Below, one piece after another: positions 33,878 to 43,897 of a DNA stretch of 64,000 nt. Location of the stretch: positions 1,116,001 to 1,180,000 of the forward strand of contig NZ_JBEXAC010000002.1 in NCBI RefSeq assembly GCF_040567655.1, read 5' to 3'. A program made the position numbers and the translations under genes. The notes beneath the pieces were generated by a model that saw nothing but the letters and a program-made list of their open reading frames with translations, made no database searches and was not told the origin of the DNA. Every line of letters begins with the position of its first letter. The stretch's first letter is position 1. The stretch comes from Chitinophaga sp. H8. Its GTDB lineage: Bacteria > Bacteroidota > Bacteroidia > Chitinophagales > Chitinophagaceae.

Positions 33878-34930
33878 TCAATCTTCTTTGGAGAAATTGC
33901 CCAAGCCATCCCTACCTCCCATTCTAAGTTTGGTCGGGCTTTCGCCAAATCTCAGTTTTATCGCAGCAGAGAAAGTTGAATAGTCCCTGTAGCCATACGC
34001 CTCTGCAATTGATGATAGTGGCCGGTTTGCTTGAACTATATCCCGATACATTGAATCAAACTGAACTTGCTTGAAATAACCTCTTACAGTATTATCACAA
34101 TGAGTTTTGAATAACTGCTCCAGTTTCTTCTCTGTAAGTCCAACAATTTCGGCCAATTGCGAAATGCGGGGTGGACTCGGCTGATGGATATGTCCAGCCA
34201 GGAAATCCTTGATCCAGTCCACCTTTTCAATATCAGTGCTATACGCCGGTTGCGTCGCCTGCATGGCCTTTGATAAAGACTGGAGTATGAAGATAACAAT
34301 CTCATTTACAAGCTGAGAGCGATCAATCGACCTAGGCAAAGCATTTGGCCCAAGTAAAACGAGTTGTTCAACTAATTCATTTATTCGGTCATAGACGCCT
34401 ACGTTATGCCTGAGTATGGTACCAGAAACGCCCCCACTTATTATTCCACTCACTATTGGAAACGCAGTTGCGTAAATACGCAAACGATCAGGGGGTACAG
34501 AAATACATAACACCTGATAAAGGCCAGGCTTTTGAAACGTTAACCCGCTATTTGCAAAGGGTGGCGTAATAGCATTAATCTGGCCGGCGACAATAGTATC
34601 GGACACTTCATCCAGCTCACAATTGAGCTCACCCTTTATAACATAGTAAAGTATTGGTGCTGTCCGCTGACTAGAAACCTTCAATCGCGTGTATTTGCTT
34701 ATTACGTATTGAATCATCCACGCCTCCTCAACATCGCTGTGGAGTAAATGCAGAAGCAGATGCCCGCCCTCATTTCTATTTACATAATGCTGCGTGGCTC
34801 CCAACACACTGTAATGCTGCAGCCGCGCGGGCAAACCTTTTTCAAAACGTAGAGGCTGATCATCCTGGTCGTAAAATGATAGCAGTGGGATGTCGCGGTT
34901 CATAGGGCTACTCAGATTTTGGTTAAACAA
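33878..34930 (-). CDS. AraC-family transcription regulator, module A
   Basis: This 350-aa protein has an N-terminal ligand/dimer region and a C-terminal AraC double helix-turn-helix (about 240-340): PPRISQLAEIVGLTEKKLEQLF, then SSIAEAYGYRDYSTFSAAIKLRFG. It starts the minus-strand group and is 163 bp upstream of the MauE gene, and is also divergent from the module B sigma gene. It probably controls the MauE-peptide genes of module A. ATG 34903 is an alternative start. Confidence 0.88.
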   Translation of the reverse strand: MFNQNLSSPMNRDIPLLSFYDQDDQPLRFEKGLPARLQHYSVLGATQHYVNRNEGGHLLLHLLHSDVEEAWMIQYVISKYTRLKVSSQRTAPILYYVIKGELNCELDEVSDTIVAGQINAITPPFANSGLTFQKPGLYQVLCISVPPDRLRIYATAFPIVSGIISGGVSGTILRHNVGVYDRINELVEQLVLLGPNALPRSIDRSQLVNEIVIFILQSLSKAMQATQPAYSTDIEKVDWIKDFLAGHIHQPSPPRISQLAEIVGLTEKKLEQLFKTHCDNTVRGYFKQVQFDSMYRDIVQANRPLSSIAEAYGYRDYSTFSAAIKLRFGESPTKLRMGGRDGLGNFSKED

Positions 34931-35002
34931 TCAACAGACTTAATAGTACTGCTATTATAGTACTCGGTAAGTTTAAGGTACCCAATTTGATTAAGTTAGG
35001 GC

Positions 35003-35020
35003 ATAACACGAACGTGTTAT
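35003..35020. promoter_or_regulatory. Dyad operator candidate between AraC gene and module B sigma gene
   Basis: ATAACACG-AA-CGTGTTAT is a perfect 8-bp inverted repeat in the 272-bp divergent region between the AraC regulator and the ECF sigma gene. Two AGTACT palindromes lie nearby at 34945-34964. Any of these may bind a dimeric regulator. The rest of 34931-35202 shows no gene I trust. Confidence 0.45.
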
Positions 35021-35202
35021 ATTCAAATTCTGAGTGTAATAAATTTACTTTTGAATGATCCTTTTATTTATGTTTGCGGAAAGGCTAACTAGCAATTCCC
35101 TCGAAATACCTCTTGATTGTCAGAACCACAGATTTGTTGAAAGAGTGAACAATAGTGAACGCAGTGAGCAGATTATTTCATTTGTCATAACAAGTTTTCT
35201 AC

Positions 35203-35790
35203 ATGGCCACCACGGATATCATACTCCCGGGCTTTTCAATTGATGCATTGAAGAATGGGGACCCAGCGGCATTTTCAATACTATTCAATAAGTTTTATCC
35301 CCACCTGTGCTTTTTTGCACAAAGCCTAGTTGAAGATAAGCAGGTTGCGGAGGAAATTGCCGAAGATGTCTTTGTAAAACTTTGGCAACGGCATTCCAAG
35401 TTTGAAAAGTTGCAGAATGTTAAAGCATTTCTGTATATCGCAACAAAGAATAGCTGCTTTGACCATCTGGACAGCCAGGCATACAAGAAGAAGCAACTAC
35501 AAGAGTACAAGTACGAGGTGTCTGAAAGAGAGGATGAATCTAGCACGGCTATTATCCGAGAGGAAGTTTTGAGAAAAATTGCTGTCGCAATGGATCAGCT
35601 ACCAGACCCGTATCGGCAGGTTATGACGATGACCTACGAAGGGTTAAAGAATAAGGAAATTGCCAAACAACTCAACATTACGGAAAGCGCGGTCAGCACC
35701 CAAAAGGCTCGTGGCTTGAACTTGCTACGGAAGCAGCTATCAAATAAAGAATATTTACTGGCGTTACTTATCCTGGATACTTGGTTATAG
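35203..35790 (+). CDS. ECF RNA polymerase sigma factor, cargo module B
   Basis: This 195-aa protein has region 2 (AFSILFNKFYPHLCFFAQSL ... AEEIAEDVFVKLWQRH) and region 4 (LPDPYRQVMTMTYEGLKNK ... LNITESAVSTQKARGLNLLR). It is FecI-like and lies 214 bp upstream of its fecR in the same direction, the usual Bacteroidota layout. It presumably drives the SusCD operon of module B. Confidence 0.93.
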   Translation: MATTDIILPGFSIDALKNGDPAAFSILFNKFYPHLCFFAQSLVEDKQVAEEIAEDVFVKLWQRHSKFEKLQNVKAFLYIATKNSCFDHLDSQAYKKKQLQEYKYEVSEREDESSTAIIREEVLRKIAVAMDQLPDPYRQVMTMTYEGLKNKEIAKQLNITESAVSTQKARGLNLLRKQLSNKEYLLALLILDTWL

Positions 35791-36004
35791 ACTGATAATG
35801 TCGCCATTCCCTTCCCTATTTCTAGTCATGTGTTTGCGTCACTTTCTTGAACCTTCAGCACGATTTTAGAAAACGTAGTGATTTTCTGTGACATTTTGAA
35901 TGTTCGACCGTTTTTATACTGGACTGAATGGAACCAACTACGGCGTCAAGTGACTGCATATCTGGCTACCGTAAAAATTCCATCAGATCATTGTAAAATC
36001 GGCG

Positions 36005-37168
36005 ATGATGAAATTTGAACTCATAGATCGAGAGGACTATATCAGCGAACTCATAATCGGGCATCTGAACAATGATCTTTCTTCAGATCAGCAGCGTGAT
36101 TTAGATGACTGGAGGAATCAGAGCCAAGAGCACGAGCAAGCCTTCAATCAACTGGCCCGTAAAGAAAGCCTGCACGAGCTGATAGCAAGGAGACAGGAGG
36201 TCCCCGTTTCGGTTCATTTGCAGAATGTATATACCAAAATTGAAAAGAGTAAGCGCAAGCTGAGTACTTCAAGAAGGTGGTTATACCTGGCCGCCGCGGC
36301 GGCAATTATTTCAGCATTACTATTAGTGCGTCTACCGCGACCGAAAGCACCTGATCTCGCTAACCGGATTCAAAAGGACGTGGCACCAGCAACACAGAAA
36401 GCGAAACTAATACTGGACAATGGAGAAGAAGTTGAACTGGCTGCAAACAAAGATTCTTCCTTTGCCATGAACCAGCTGCAGTTCAAGGTACAACAAGGTA
36501 CTTTATCATATAAAGACGCTCAAAATATTCATTCGAACGTTTTCCTCAAAACCCCCAAAGGTGGGAACTATCACGTCACTCTTGATGATGGGACGAACGT
36601 ATGGTTGAATTCTTCCTCCTCCATACGTTTTCCCACCCACTTTACAGGTAGTCGCGAGGTCTCCGTAACAGGAGAGGTTTACTTTGAAGTCGCGAAAAAT
36701 GCCGACAAGCCATTCATCGTTCACGAAGGAAACAGACGGATCATCGTATTAGGTACTTCATTCAATATTCGGTCCTACCCCGAGGAGGTCTGGCAAACGT
36801 CGCTTGTGGAAGGGGCAGTAAAGGTGGAAACAGATGATAAAAACTACATTCTTAACCCAGGGAAAGCAGCAGTTATCACAACCGACGGAAAAACTAGGGT
36901 TGTTGTGGCAGATTTGCTCGCTGTTACCGCATGGAAGAATGGGCTGTTTATATTTAATAACTCAAGCCTTAAAGATGTGGCATCAGAGTTAAGCCGGTGG
37001 TATGACGTTGAGATACGATTTACAGATGGCGTTGGGGAATCCGCTAAATTCTTCAAAGGTGAGGTAGAACGAAATGTACCGATTTCCCAGGTGTTGGAAT
37101 TGATCGAAATGACAGGAATTGCAAAGTTTACAATAAAAGACAGAGTCATTACCGCCTCACCATACTGA
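36005..37168 (+). CDS. FecR-type anti-sigma factor, cargo module B
   Basis: This 387-aa protein has a cytoplasmic sigma-binding N-terminus, a membrane segment near residues 96-114 (YLAAAAAIISALLLVRL), a FecR domain with LDDGTNVWLNSSSSIRFP and GEVYFEVAK, and a C-terminal DUF4974 (LFIFNNSSLKDVASELSRWY). It is collinear with the module A FecR but clearly diverged. ATG 36008 is an equal alternative start. It lies 68 bp before susC. Confidence 0.93.
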   Translation: MMKFELIDREDYISELIIGHLNNDLSSDQQRDLDDWRNQSQEHEQAFNQLARKESLHELIARRQEVPVSVHLQNVYTKIEKSKRKLSTSRRWLYLAAAAAIISALLLVRLPRPKAPDLANRIQKDVAPATQKAKLILDNGEEVELAANKDSSFAMNQLQFKVQQGTLSYKDAQNIHSNVFLKTPKGGNYHVTLDDGTNVWLNSSSSIRFPTHFTGSREVSVTGEVYFEVAKNADKPFIVHEGNRRIIVLGTSFNIRSYPEEVWQTSLVEGAVKVETDDKNYILNPGKAAVITTDGKTRVVVADLLAVTAWKNGLFIFNNSSLKDVASELSRWYDVEIRFTDGVGESAKFFKGEVERNVPISQVLELIEMTGIAKFTIKDRVITASPY

Positions 37169-37236
37169 CTCCCAGTTAAAAAACGAGAACGCACAGGAAT
37201 TAACACTTAAATCAGCCAAAAATAGCATCACTATTT

Positions 37237-40200
37237 ATGAAGTACTTTTTACTTGCACGAAAGCAGGTATGGTCAAGTATTGACTATATCGTACGCCGTC
37301 ACTTCTTGGTACTCATATTTGCCATATGCATATATGAACCGAGTACCGCAAAGTCAATAAAAGAGCCTGTATTTACTTTGGAGATGAATCAGGCCCCTGT
37401 CGAAAAGGCATTTAAGGAAATTGAGCGGCAAAGCAGCTATCGCGTGCTTTATTATACGAATGTTCTAAAAACCGCACACACCGTTACCATATCTGTAAAA
37501 AACGTCTCCCTACAGACGGTATTAAATATCATCACTGATGGTCAGCCCTTTGACTACGAACTCAAAGGAAAACGAATCGTTCTGACACCCAAAAACAGTA
37601 ATCCTCAAAAGCTACCGGTACAAGCAATAATCGATACCACTATTACTGTCACAGGTACTGTAAGTGATGAAAAAACTGGCCAGCCCCTGCAAGGAGTAAC
37701 TGTACTTGTGAAAGGAACGCAAAATGGAGCGGTGACTGATCAGCAAGGGCATTTTACGTTTAAGAGTGTTTCTGGGCCAAAAACTCTTTTGCAAATCAGA
37801 AACATCGGATATGAAACACAGGAGATCTTAATCGGTAAAAGGACCAGTCTGGATATCACCTTAAGTCCTTCAATTAGCAGCATAAAAGAAATTTCGGTGA
37901 TGAGCACCGGCTACCAGAGCATTCCAAAGGAAAGGGCAACGGGATCGTTCACACAAATTGACAATGCGCTCTTTAACAGATCGGTTTCGACAAATGTATT
38001 GGATAGGCTAGATGGTGTGGCAAGTGGCGTGAACTTTACAAAGAATATTCCACCAGGTGGAAATCAATCAACCATTACCATTCGCGGCATTAGTACGATT
38101 AATGCAAACTCCCAACCACTTATCGTGGTAGATGGTTTTCCTTACGAAGAAACATTAACTGGAAGTCAAAATATTCTGAACAACATCAATCCAAACGATA
38201 TTCAAAGCATTACAATACTAAAAGATGCGGCCGCATCCAGTATATGGGGAGTCCGCGCAGGAAACGGTGTCATCGTCATTACAACAAAAAGGGGAACGTA
38301 TAGGCAAAAAACGAAAATTCAGTTCAACTCAAATATTACATTTGGTCAAAGGCCCGACATATCAAATAAAACTGTCCCTGTCATATCCTCTAAAGATGAG
38401 ATAGATTTGGAACAGACTATATTTAAAAATGGCTACTACCAGAATATCGAAAGTTACGCAACAATAGGGTACTTTTCATTGCTGCTACCGGATGCTGTTG
38501 AACTAATGATCCAAAACAGGGACGGTAAAATAAGTTCAGACGAGCTTAATTCACGGCTAAGCAAACTAAGTAATAACGATGTACGCAGTGATATTAATAA
38601 ATATTTGCTACAAACTAGCATAAATCAGCAATATGCACTAAACGTTTCAGGAGGCTCAGAAAAATTTAACTACTATGGCTCCGTCGGGTATGACAAAAAT
38701 CTGTCAAACACGGTCGGAAATACTTACAACAGACTCACGATAAGATTTGACAACACTTATCGTCCAATAAAAAATCTCGAAATAAACGGGTATATAGTTT
38801 ATACGCAAAGCCAAAATATAAATAACGGCCTGAGCATTAACCAATTTCTGCCCGTTGGTACAGGTGTGGCAGCCTACAGTATGCTGGCAGGCAATTCAGG
38901 GAATTCTTTATCCATTCCTTTCGGACTGAGATCAGCCTATCTTGATACTGCATCTTATCCTGCTTTACTTGATTGGCATTTTCGCCCATTGGACGAAATA
39001 AAACTGAAAGACAATAAGTCCACTCAATTTGATAACAGACTTGGCGCTGAGCTTACCTACACCTTTATCCCTGGGCTGAGCGTTAATGCAAAGTATCAAT
39101 ACGAAAAAAATCTAACAATTAACAGAATATACAACGATCGGGATGCGTATTATACACGAAACATTATCAATAAGTTTATGTATAATGATCCAACGGGAAA
39201 GACAATCTATCCCGTTCCGTTGGGCGGGATTTTGCAACAGGGAGAAAATATACGCACAACCTGGAATTTTAGATCGCAATTGAACTTTAACCATTCCTGG
39301 AAAAATCACAACGTTATCGCGATTGCAGGAATTGAAACTAAACAGGCAACGAGCAATGGAAATAGTAGTCAAAAATATGGCTTTAATCTTGAAACAAATA
39401 GCTTCGCAAGAACAGTTGACTACAGTACTAATTACAATTTAAATCCGACACCATATGCCGGCACCTCTACTGTTTGGAATGACTTCGAAGCGATTACTGG
39501 AACCGTGAACCGTTATGTGAGCTACTACGGTAACGGCGCATACACTTTTAAGGAAAAATACATTTTATCCGCAAGCGGAAGAATTGACCACAGTAACTTC
39601 TTCGGAATACGAGCGAACCAGCGCAAAGTTCCTCTATGGTCAACCGGTATCGCTTGGAATATTTCAGAGGAGCCATTTTATAAAATAGCTTGGCTGCCTT
39701 ATCTGAAAATAAGAGGCACCTATGGATACAATGGAAATACGAACAACAGTGCTACTGCCTATACTACAATTTCCTATGTCAGTTATCCAAGAATTTTCTC
39801 CTTTGACAATCCAAATTTCGCCACGATCGTGTCACCCCCCAACCCTGAATTAAGGTGGGAGAAAGTTCGGGTAGTCAATCTTGGATTAGATTTCAATTCG
39901 AAAAGAGATCGTTTCAGTGGATCATTAGACTTTTACCGAAAAACAGGACTTGATCTGATCGGACCTATAAAAACCGACCCCACAACTGGCGTCAGTGAAT
40001 TTTCCGGAAATCGAGCGAATCTTATAACCAAAGGGGTTGATCTAGTCTTTAATAGTACCAACATTAACCAGGAGCTTAAATGGTTGACCAGCGTTCTATT
40101 TAGCTTCAATAAGAATAAAGTTTCATCCTACTTTTATGACTATAGTTCAGCTTCGTCGTACATTAGTGGGGCACCGATGATTGGCAGGCCACTTTATTCA

Positions 40201-40827
40201 GTACTGAGCTATAGAGCGGCAAGTCTTAATCCCAAAAACGGGGATCCGAGAGCCTACCTTGCGGATACAATTGCTGACTATAATACTGTAGGCTATGACG
40301 CAAGCCCAACCGACCTCCGTTTTAGTGGCTCACAGAATCCGACAATATTTGGGTCGATTAAAAATACATTCCACTATAAACGCTTTTCTCTATCAGCGAA
40401 CATTACCTATAAATTTGGTTACTACTTTAGACGAAATTCTATCAACTACTCCAACCTACTTTCAGGGTGGGGCGGCAACACCGACTATCTACTACGATGG
40501 AAATCGCCTGGCGATGAAGGCAAAACGATGATTCCTTCATTACCTAGCATCAGCGACTATAATAGAGATTTCGTTCAACTAAATTCCAGTAACCTAGTTG
40601 AGAAGGGAGATCATGTCAGGTTGCAGGATGTAAGAGTAAGTTATAATTTCCAAAATCTATCGAAGAAGCCCCATCTGTCAAATGTGCAGTTGTACCTCTA
40701 TCTCAATAATGTAGGCATACTTTGGCGGGCAAATAAATATAAAATAGATCCAGACTTCGTGTCCCCTGTGTATTATACAGTTCCACCAGGCCGTACTATT
40801 TCAGTGGGCTTTAATGCAAATTTTTAA
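37237..40827 (+). CDS. SusC/RagA TonB-dependent outer-membrane transporter, cargo module B
   Basis: This 1196-aa protein has a signal segment at about 26-42, an STN domain (FTLEMNQAPVEKAFKEIE ... VSLQTVLNIITDG), a carboxypeptidase-like domain (VTVTGTVSDEKTGQPLQG region), a plug with ITIRGISTINANSQPLIVVD, and a long barrel. The coding sequence is richer in A/T-ending codons than the chromosomal genes, which fits transfer. It is 84 aa longer than the module A transporter and diverged from it. It probably moves a different substrate. SusD follows after 21 bp. Confidence 0.95.
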   Translation: MKYFLLARKQVWSSIDYIVRRHFLVLIFAICIYEPSTAKSIKEPVFTLEMNQAPVEKAFKEIERQSSYRVLYYTNVLKTAHTVTISVKNVSLQTVLNIITDGQPFDYELKGKRIVLTPKNSNPQKLPVQAIIDTTITVTGTVSDEKTGQPLQGVTVLVKGTQNGAVTDQQGHFTFKSVSGPKTLLQIRNIGYETQEILIGKRTSLDITLSPSISSIKEISVMSTGYQSIPKERATGSFTQIDNALFNRSVSTNVLDRLDGVASGVNFTKNIPPGGNQSTITIRGISTINANSQPLIVVDGFPYEETLTGSQNILNNINPNDIQSITILKDAAASSIWGVRAGNGVIVITTKRGTYRQKTKIQFNSNITFGQRPDISNKTVPVISSKDEIDLEQTIFKNGYYQNIESYATIGYFSLLLPDAVELMIQNRDGKISSDELNSRLSKLSNNDVRSDINKYLLQTSINQQYALNVSGGSEKFNYYGSVGYDKNLSNTVGNTYNRLTIRFDNTYRPIKNLEINGYIVYTQSQNINNGLSINQFLPVGTGVAAYSMLAGNSGNSLSIPFGLRSAYLDTASYPALLDWHFRPLDEIKLKDNKSTQFDNRLGAELTYTFIPGLSVNAKYQYEKNLTINRIYNDRDAYYTRNIINKFMYNDPTGKTIYPVPLGGILQQGENIRTTWNFRSQLNFNHSWKNHNVIAIAGIETKQATSNGNSSQKYGFNLETNSFARTVDYSTNYNLNPTPYAGTSTVWNDFEAITGTVNRYVSYYGNGAYTFKEKYILSASGRIDHSNFFGIRANQRKVPLWSTGIAWNISEEPFYKIAWLPYLKIRGTYGYNGNTNNSATAYTTISYVSYPRIFSFDNPNFATIVSPPNPELRWEKVRVVNLGLDFNSKRDRFSGSLDFYRKTGLDLIGPIKTDPTTGVSEFSGNRANLITKGVDLVFNSTNINQELKWLTSVLFSFNKNKVSSYFYDYSSASSYISGAPMIGRPLYSVLSYRAASLNPKNGDPRAYLADTIADYNTVGYDASPTDLRFSGSQNPTIFGSIKNTFHYKRFSLSANITYKFGYYFRRNSINYSNLLSGWGGNTDYLLRWKSPGDEGKTMIPSLPSISDYNRDFVQLNSSNLVEKGDHVRLQDVRVSYNFQNLSKKPHLSNVQLYLYLNNVGILWRANKYKIDPDFVSPVYYTVPPGRTISVGFNANF

Positions 40828-40848
40828 GAGTCTCAAACTAAGCCACTC

Positions 40849-42216
40849 ATGTATACAAATAAGGTAACGCCGTTTTACATAAAATTCTTTTTTTCACTCT
40901 CCATTATTTCTTACTTCTGCGCGACAGGATGGTTAGAGGTGAAGCCGGACACCAAGTTGGCAACGCCCACTACGCTGAAGGATTTCCAGTCATTGTTAGA
41001 TAACGCATCAATAATGAATGGAAGTTGTCCAGGATTAGGAGAATACGCTTCGGATGGTCACTATTTAACAGATAATACATTTCAAACAGCAAGTAATATA
41101 TTGAAAAACGCTTACACGTGGTCGCATGAATTTGTTTATCGGGAAGTAACTGACTGGACTACTCCGTACGCCCGTATATTCTATTGCAATGTTATACTTG
41201 AAGGACTGGAAAAAAGCGAAAAAAAAGAAGACGGTGAATATGACAAAGATAACATCAAAGGTCAAGCACTATTCCAACGGGCAAAGGCTTTATATGAACT
41301 TACCGAGATTTGGGCTCCGCCGTATGATCCGCATACTTCAAAAACGGTTTTAAGCATTCCACTTAAACTAAAGTCAGATATCAATGATGTAACGGTAAGA
41401 GCAACAGCATATGAGGTGCTAAATCAAATAATCAACGACTTGTCAGAAGCAAAAGGTCTTTTACCTCTTAATCAAACGTATGTTACGCGGGCATCAAAAT
41501 CAGCCGCATTTGCGCTACTTGCAAGAATATACATAAGTCAAGAAGATTATGCGAATGCGGAAAAATACGCCGATTCATGTTTGCGACTCAATAGCCAGCT
41601 AGTCGACTACAACTCAATCAATGCGGAGCAGTCATATCCGATATCCCCAACCAATAATAATGAGATTCTATTTCACAGCATTTTAACCACGTGGGGTACG
41701 TCCATAAATTTCTTGATAGACCCAGCATTATACAAACTATATGATACAACCGACTTGCGACGGGATATCTTTTTCACTAAGAATCTCAATGGAGAAATAC
41801 GCTACAAGGGATCCTATGATGGCCGCTATACATTTTTTAACGGCCTGGCAGTTGACGAAGTGTACCTAATAATGGCAGAATGTAGCGCGAGACTAGGAAA
41901 AGTTGCAACGGCGATCGACTATTTGAATAAACTACTACTAAAAAGACATAACAGCAATTTCACGCCTCTGACGGCCTCGACTCCAAATCAGGCTTTAGAC
42001 CTAGTTCTAACTGAGAGGAGAAAGGAGCTACTATGCCGAGGATTGCGATGGTCTGATCTGAGGAGATTAAATAAGGACCCCCGGCTTGCGACAACCATAC
42101 AGAGAGCGATTGCTCAGAACAAATACAGTCTAGAACCAGGTAGCTACAAATATACGTTCCCAATACCCGATGATGTCTTTCAATTGTCCAGGATAGAACA
42201 GAATCCAGGTTGGTAA
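40849..42216 (+). CDS. SusD/RagB-type substrate-binding lipoprotein, cargo module B
   Basis: This 455-aa protein begins with a hydrophobic export signal containing a Cys (SYFCATGWLEVKPD) that is probably the lipid-modified residue, although the lipobox is less classical than in module A. The WLEVKP start of the mature protein, the helical body and the C-terminal LTERRKELLCRGLRWSDLRR block are typical of SusD. It is the surface partner of the SusC encoded just upstream. Confidence 0.92.
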   Translation: MYTNKVTPFYIKFFFSLSIISYFCATGWLEVKPDTKLATPTTLKDFQSLLDNASIMNGSCPGLGEYASDGHYLTDNTFQTASNILKNAYTWSHEFVYREVTDWTTPYARIFYCNVILEGLEKSEKKEDGEYDKDNIKGQALFQRAKALYELTEIWAPPYDPHTSKTVLSIPLKLKSDINDVTVRATAYEVLNQIINDLSEAKGLLPLNQTYVTRASKSAAFALLARIYISQEDYANAEKYADSCLRLNSQLVDYNSINAEQSYPISPTNNNEILFHSILTTWGTSINFLIDPALYKLYDTTDLRRDIFFTKNLNGEIRYKGSYDGRYTFFNGLAVDEVYLIMAECSARLGKVATAIDYLNKLLLKRHNSNFTPLTASTPNQALDLVLTERRKELLCRGLRWSDLRRLNKDPRLATTIQRAIAQNKYSLEPGSYKYTFPIPDDVFQLSRIEQNPGW

Positions 42217-42267
42217 TCCTAAATCAAATGATATTTGACTTACCTAATTCTTCAATAAGAAAAGCCC

Positions 42268-43872
42268 ATGAATTTACGCTTTATGAGAGTGTTCCGCCAT
42301 GTCATAACGACTATCTCAACCCTCACTTTATTAGTCGTGGCTTCTAATAACCTTCACGGACAAAATGATAGCCACAAAAGCCCATACAACACCGTTATAG
42401 TCGGGGAATTGCCCGATACATTTAAGATTGTAGGTGTTGTAAAATATGACTACAACCAGTACAGAGGTTTGAGTATGTCATCAAGAAATACTTCACGCTT
42501 TGAAGTTCCCGTTAAGAACGGTAGGTTTACCTACAAGTTTCAAATAGATCACCCTATCTATTTACTATTTGACTGTGTACCGGCTAATTTTAGTGCCTTT
42601 AATGGGATGGGAAGTGCGTCATTTGATACAAACGGTCTACTAATAGAGCCTGGGGATAGCATTCATTTTGATGCAAGAGTGTCCCTTAAGGCGCAAACAG
42701 GATACCCAAGCGTAACTTTTTCCGGACGAGGTGCTGAAAAACATTGGTGTATTCAAGAGATCATTCGAAACACTGATTTATATAGGTGTCCTCTCGCTAT
42801 CAGATATTATGGTGCATCACCACGCGAAGAGTTGGCTCTTTCAGATTCTGTTGCAAACATGATATCCAAAACCGCTGATATATTCAAGCATAAGCTATCG
42901 CCCGCAGTATTTTCATTAATCAAAGTACACTATATAAACTCCTTGTCAGAAGACGTGTCCGACATATTTATTCGGTCAGGATTTGACCTAAAGAAGAATA
43001 ATGTTAAGCTCTTATATCGCCGGGAACTTGCCAGTCGCGAAGCACTCTTCCATACAAATGATAACAACCTGATCTATGGAAGTTCCTACGTCACGAATCC
43101 AATTGTTCAAAGAGCTCTATTAGATTATTCAATAAGTAAAAATATCGACTATCCTTTGACACAATTTGGGACGCACGAGTTGAGAACTAGCGAAGGGCCA
43201 CAAAACTATAAAGCAGAATATTATCACGAGATTGCGAGGCGTATGCCAAGTGGCAGCCTAAAAAACAGGGTATTGTCAGATTTTATTGTTTATGTTATCA
43301 ATAAAACTGGAGTAGACGCCGAAGTAAGGAAAATGGTGTCCGAATATCTGGCTTCTACTGATAGTAAAAGCTCATTTTATTCAGGTATTAAAGGGTTGAG
43401 TATGGAATTTGAAAGTCTAAAGGGCGCAAAAGCCTTTCCATTCGAACTGCCCGACACAACTGGGAAACTGCACAGCCAAAAGGATTTTATTGGCAAAGTA
43501 GTATTGCTTGATTTTATGTTCAATGGATGTGGCGGTTGTAGAGCTATGGTACCAACACTGACAATTGTGGAAGAACACTTTAGAAACAATAAGGCAGTTT
43601 CATTTATCTCGGTATCCATAGATACTGAAGTAGACGGGCAGTTCGGCTGGAAGACAGGTATTGGAAAATTCTCCGTAGCAAGTTCCCTTCAACTCAATCT
43701 TCGTCAAGGAGATAACAGCGCCATGTGTAAATACTATAACATCACAGGATATCCCACACTTGTACTTATAGGTAAAGATGGAAAAGTTCTAACCACACGT
43801 GCTTCAGATCCCCGTTATGACAATGGAAAAGGCCTAATAAAAATGATTGAGGAGGCCCTTGCTGCCAATTGA
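42268..43872 (+). CDS. Secreted TlpA/ResA-type thioredoxin with long N-terminal domain, module B
   Basis: This 534-aa protein has a signal peptide (about residues 10-32, ending NLHGQ), a roughly 370-residue N-terminal region of unknown fold that starts beta-rich, and a C-terminal thioredoxin domain. The active site is Cys421-Gly-Gly-Cys424 (FNGCGGCRAM) and the cis-Pro loop is TGYPTLVLIGKDGK. The thioredoxin domain is at the opposite end from the module A protein, so the two are analogous rather than simple copies. It is last in the susC-susD-tlpA operon (52 bp gap). Confidence 0.88.
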   Translation: MNLRFMRVFRHVITTISTLTLLVVASNNLHGQNDSHKSPYNTVIVGELPDTFKIVGVVKYDYNQYRGLSMSSRNTSRFEVPVKNGRFTYKFQIDHPIYLLFDCVPANFSAFNGMGSASFDTNGLLIEPGDSIHFDARVSLKAQTGYPSVTFSGRGAEKHWCIQEIIRNTDLYRCPLAIRYYGASPREELALSDSVANMISKTADIFKHKLSPAVFSLIKVHYINSLSEDVSDIFIRSGFDLKKNNVKLLYRRELASREALFHTNDNNLIYGSSYVTNPIVQRALLDYSISKNIDYPLTQFGTHELRTSEGPQNYKAEYYHEIARRMPSGSLKNRVLSDFIVYVINKTGVDAEVRKMVSEYLASTDSKSSFYSGIKGLSMEFESLKGAKAFPFELPDTTGKLHSQKDFIGKVVLLDFMFNGCGGCRAMVPTLTIVEEHFRNNKAVSFISVSIDTEVDGQFGWKTGIGKFSVASSLQLNLRQGDNSAMCKYYNITGYPTLVLIGKDGKVLTTRASDPRYDNGKGLIKMIEEALAAN

Positions 43873-43897
43873 AACTCACCGAGCGTCGCGGCGGTCA

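Noticed and set aside
35055..35243. 62-aa frame in the leader of the module B sigma gene
   Set aside because: It overlaps the sigma gene start in another frame and has no recognisable pattern.
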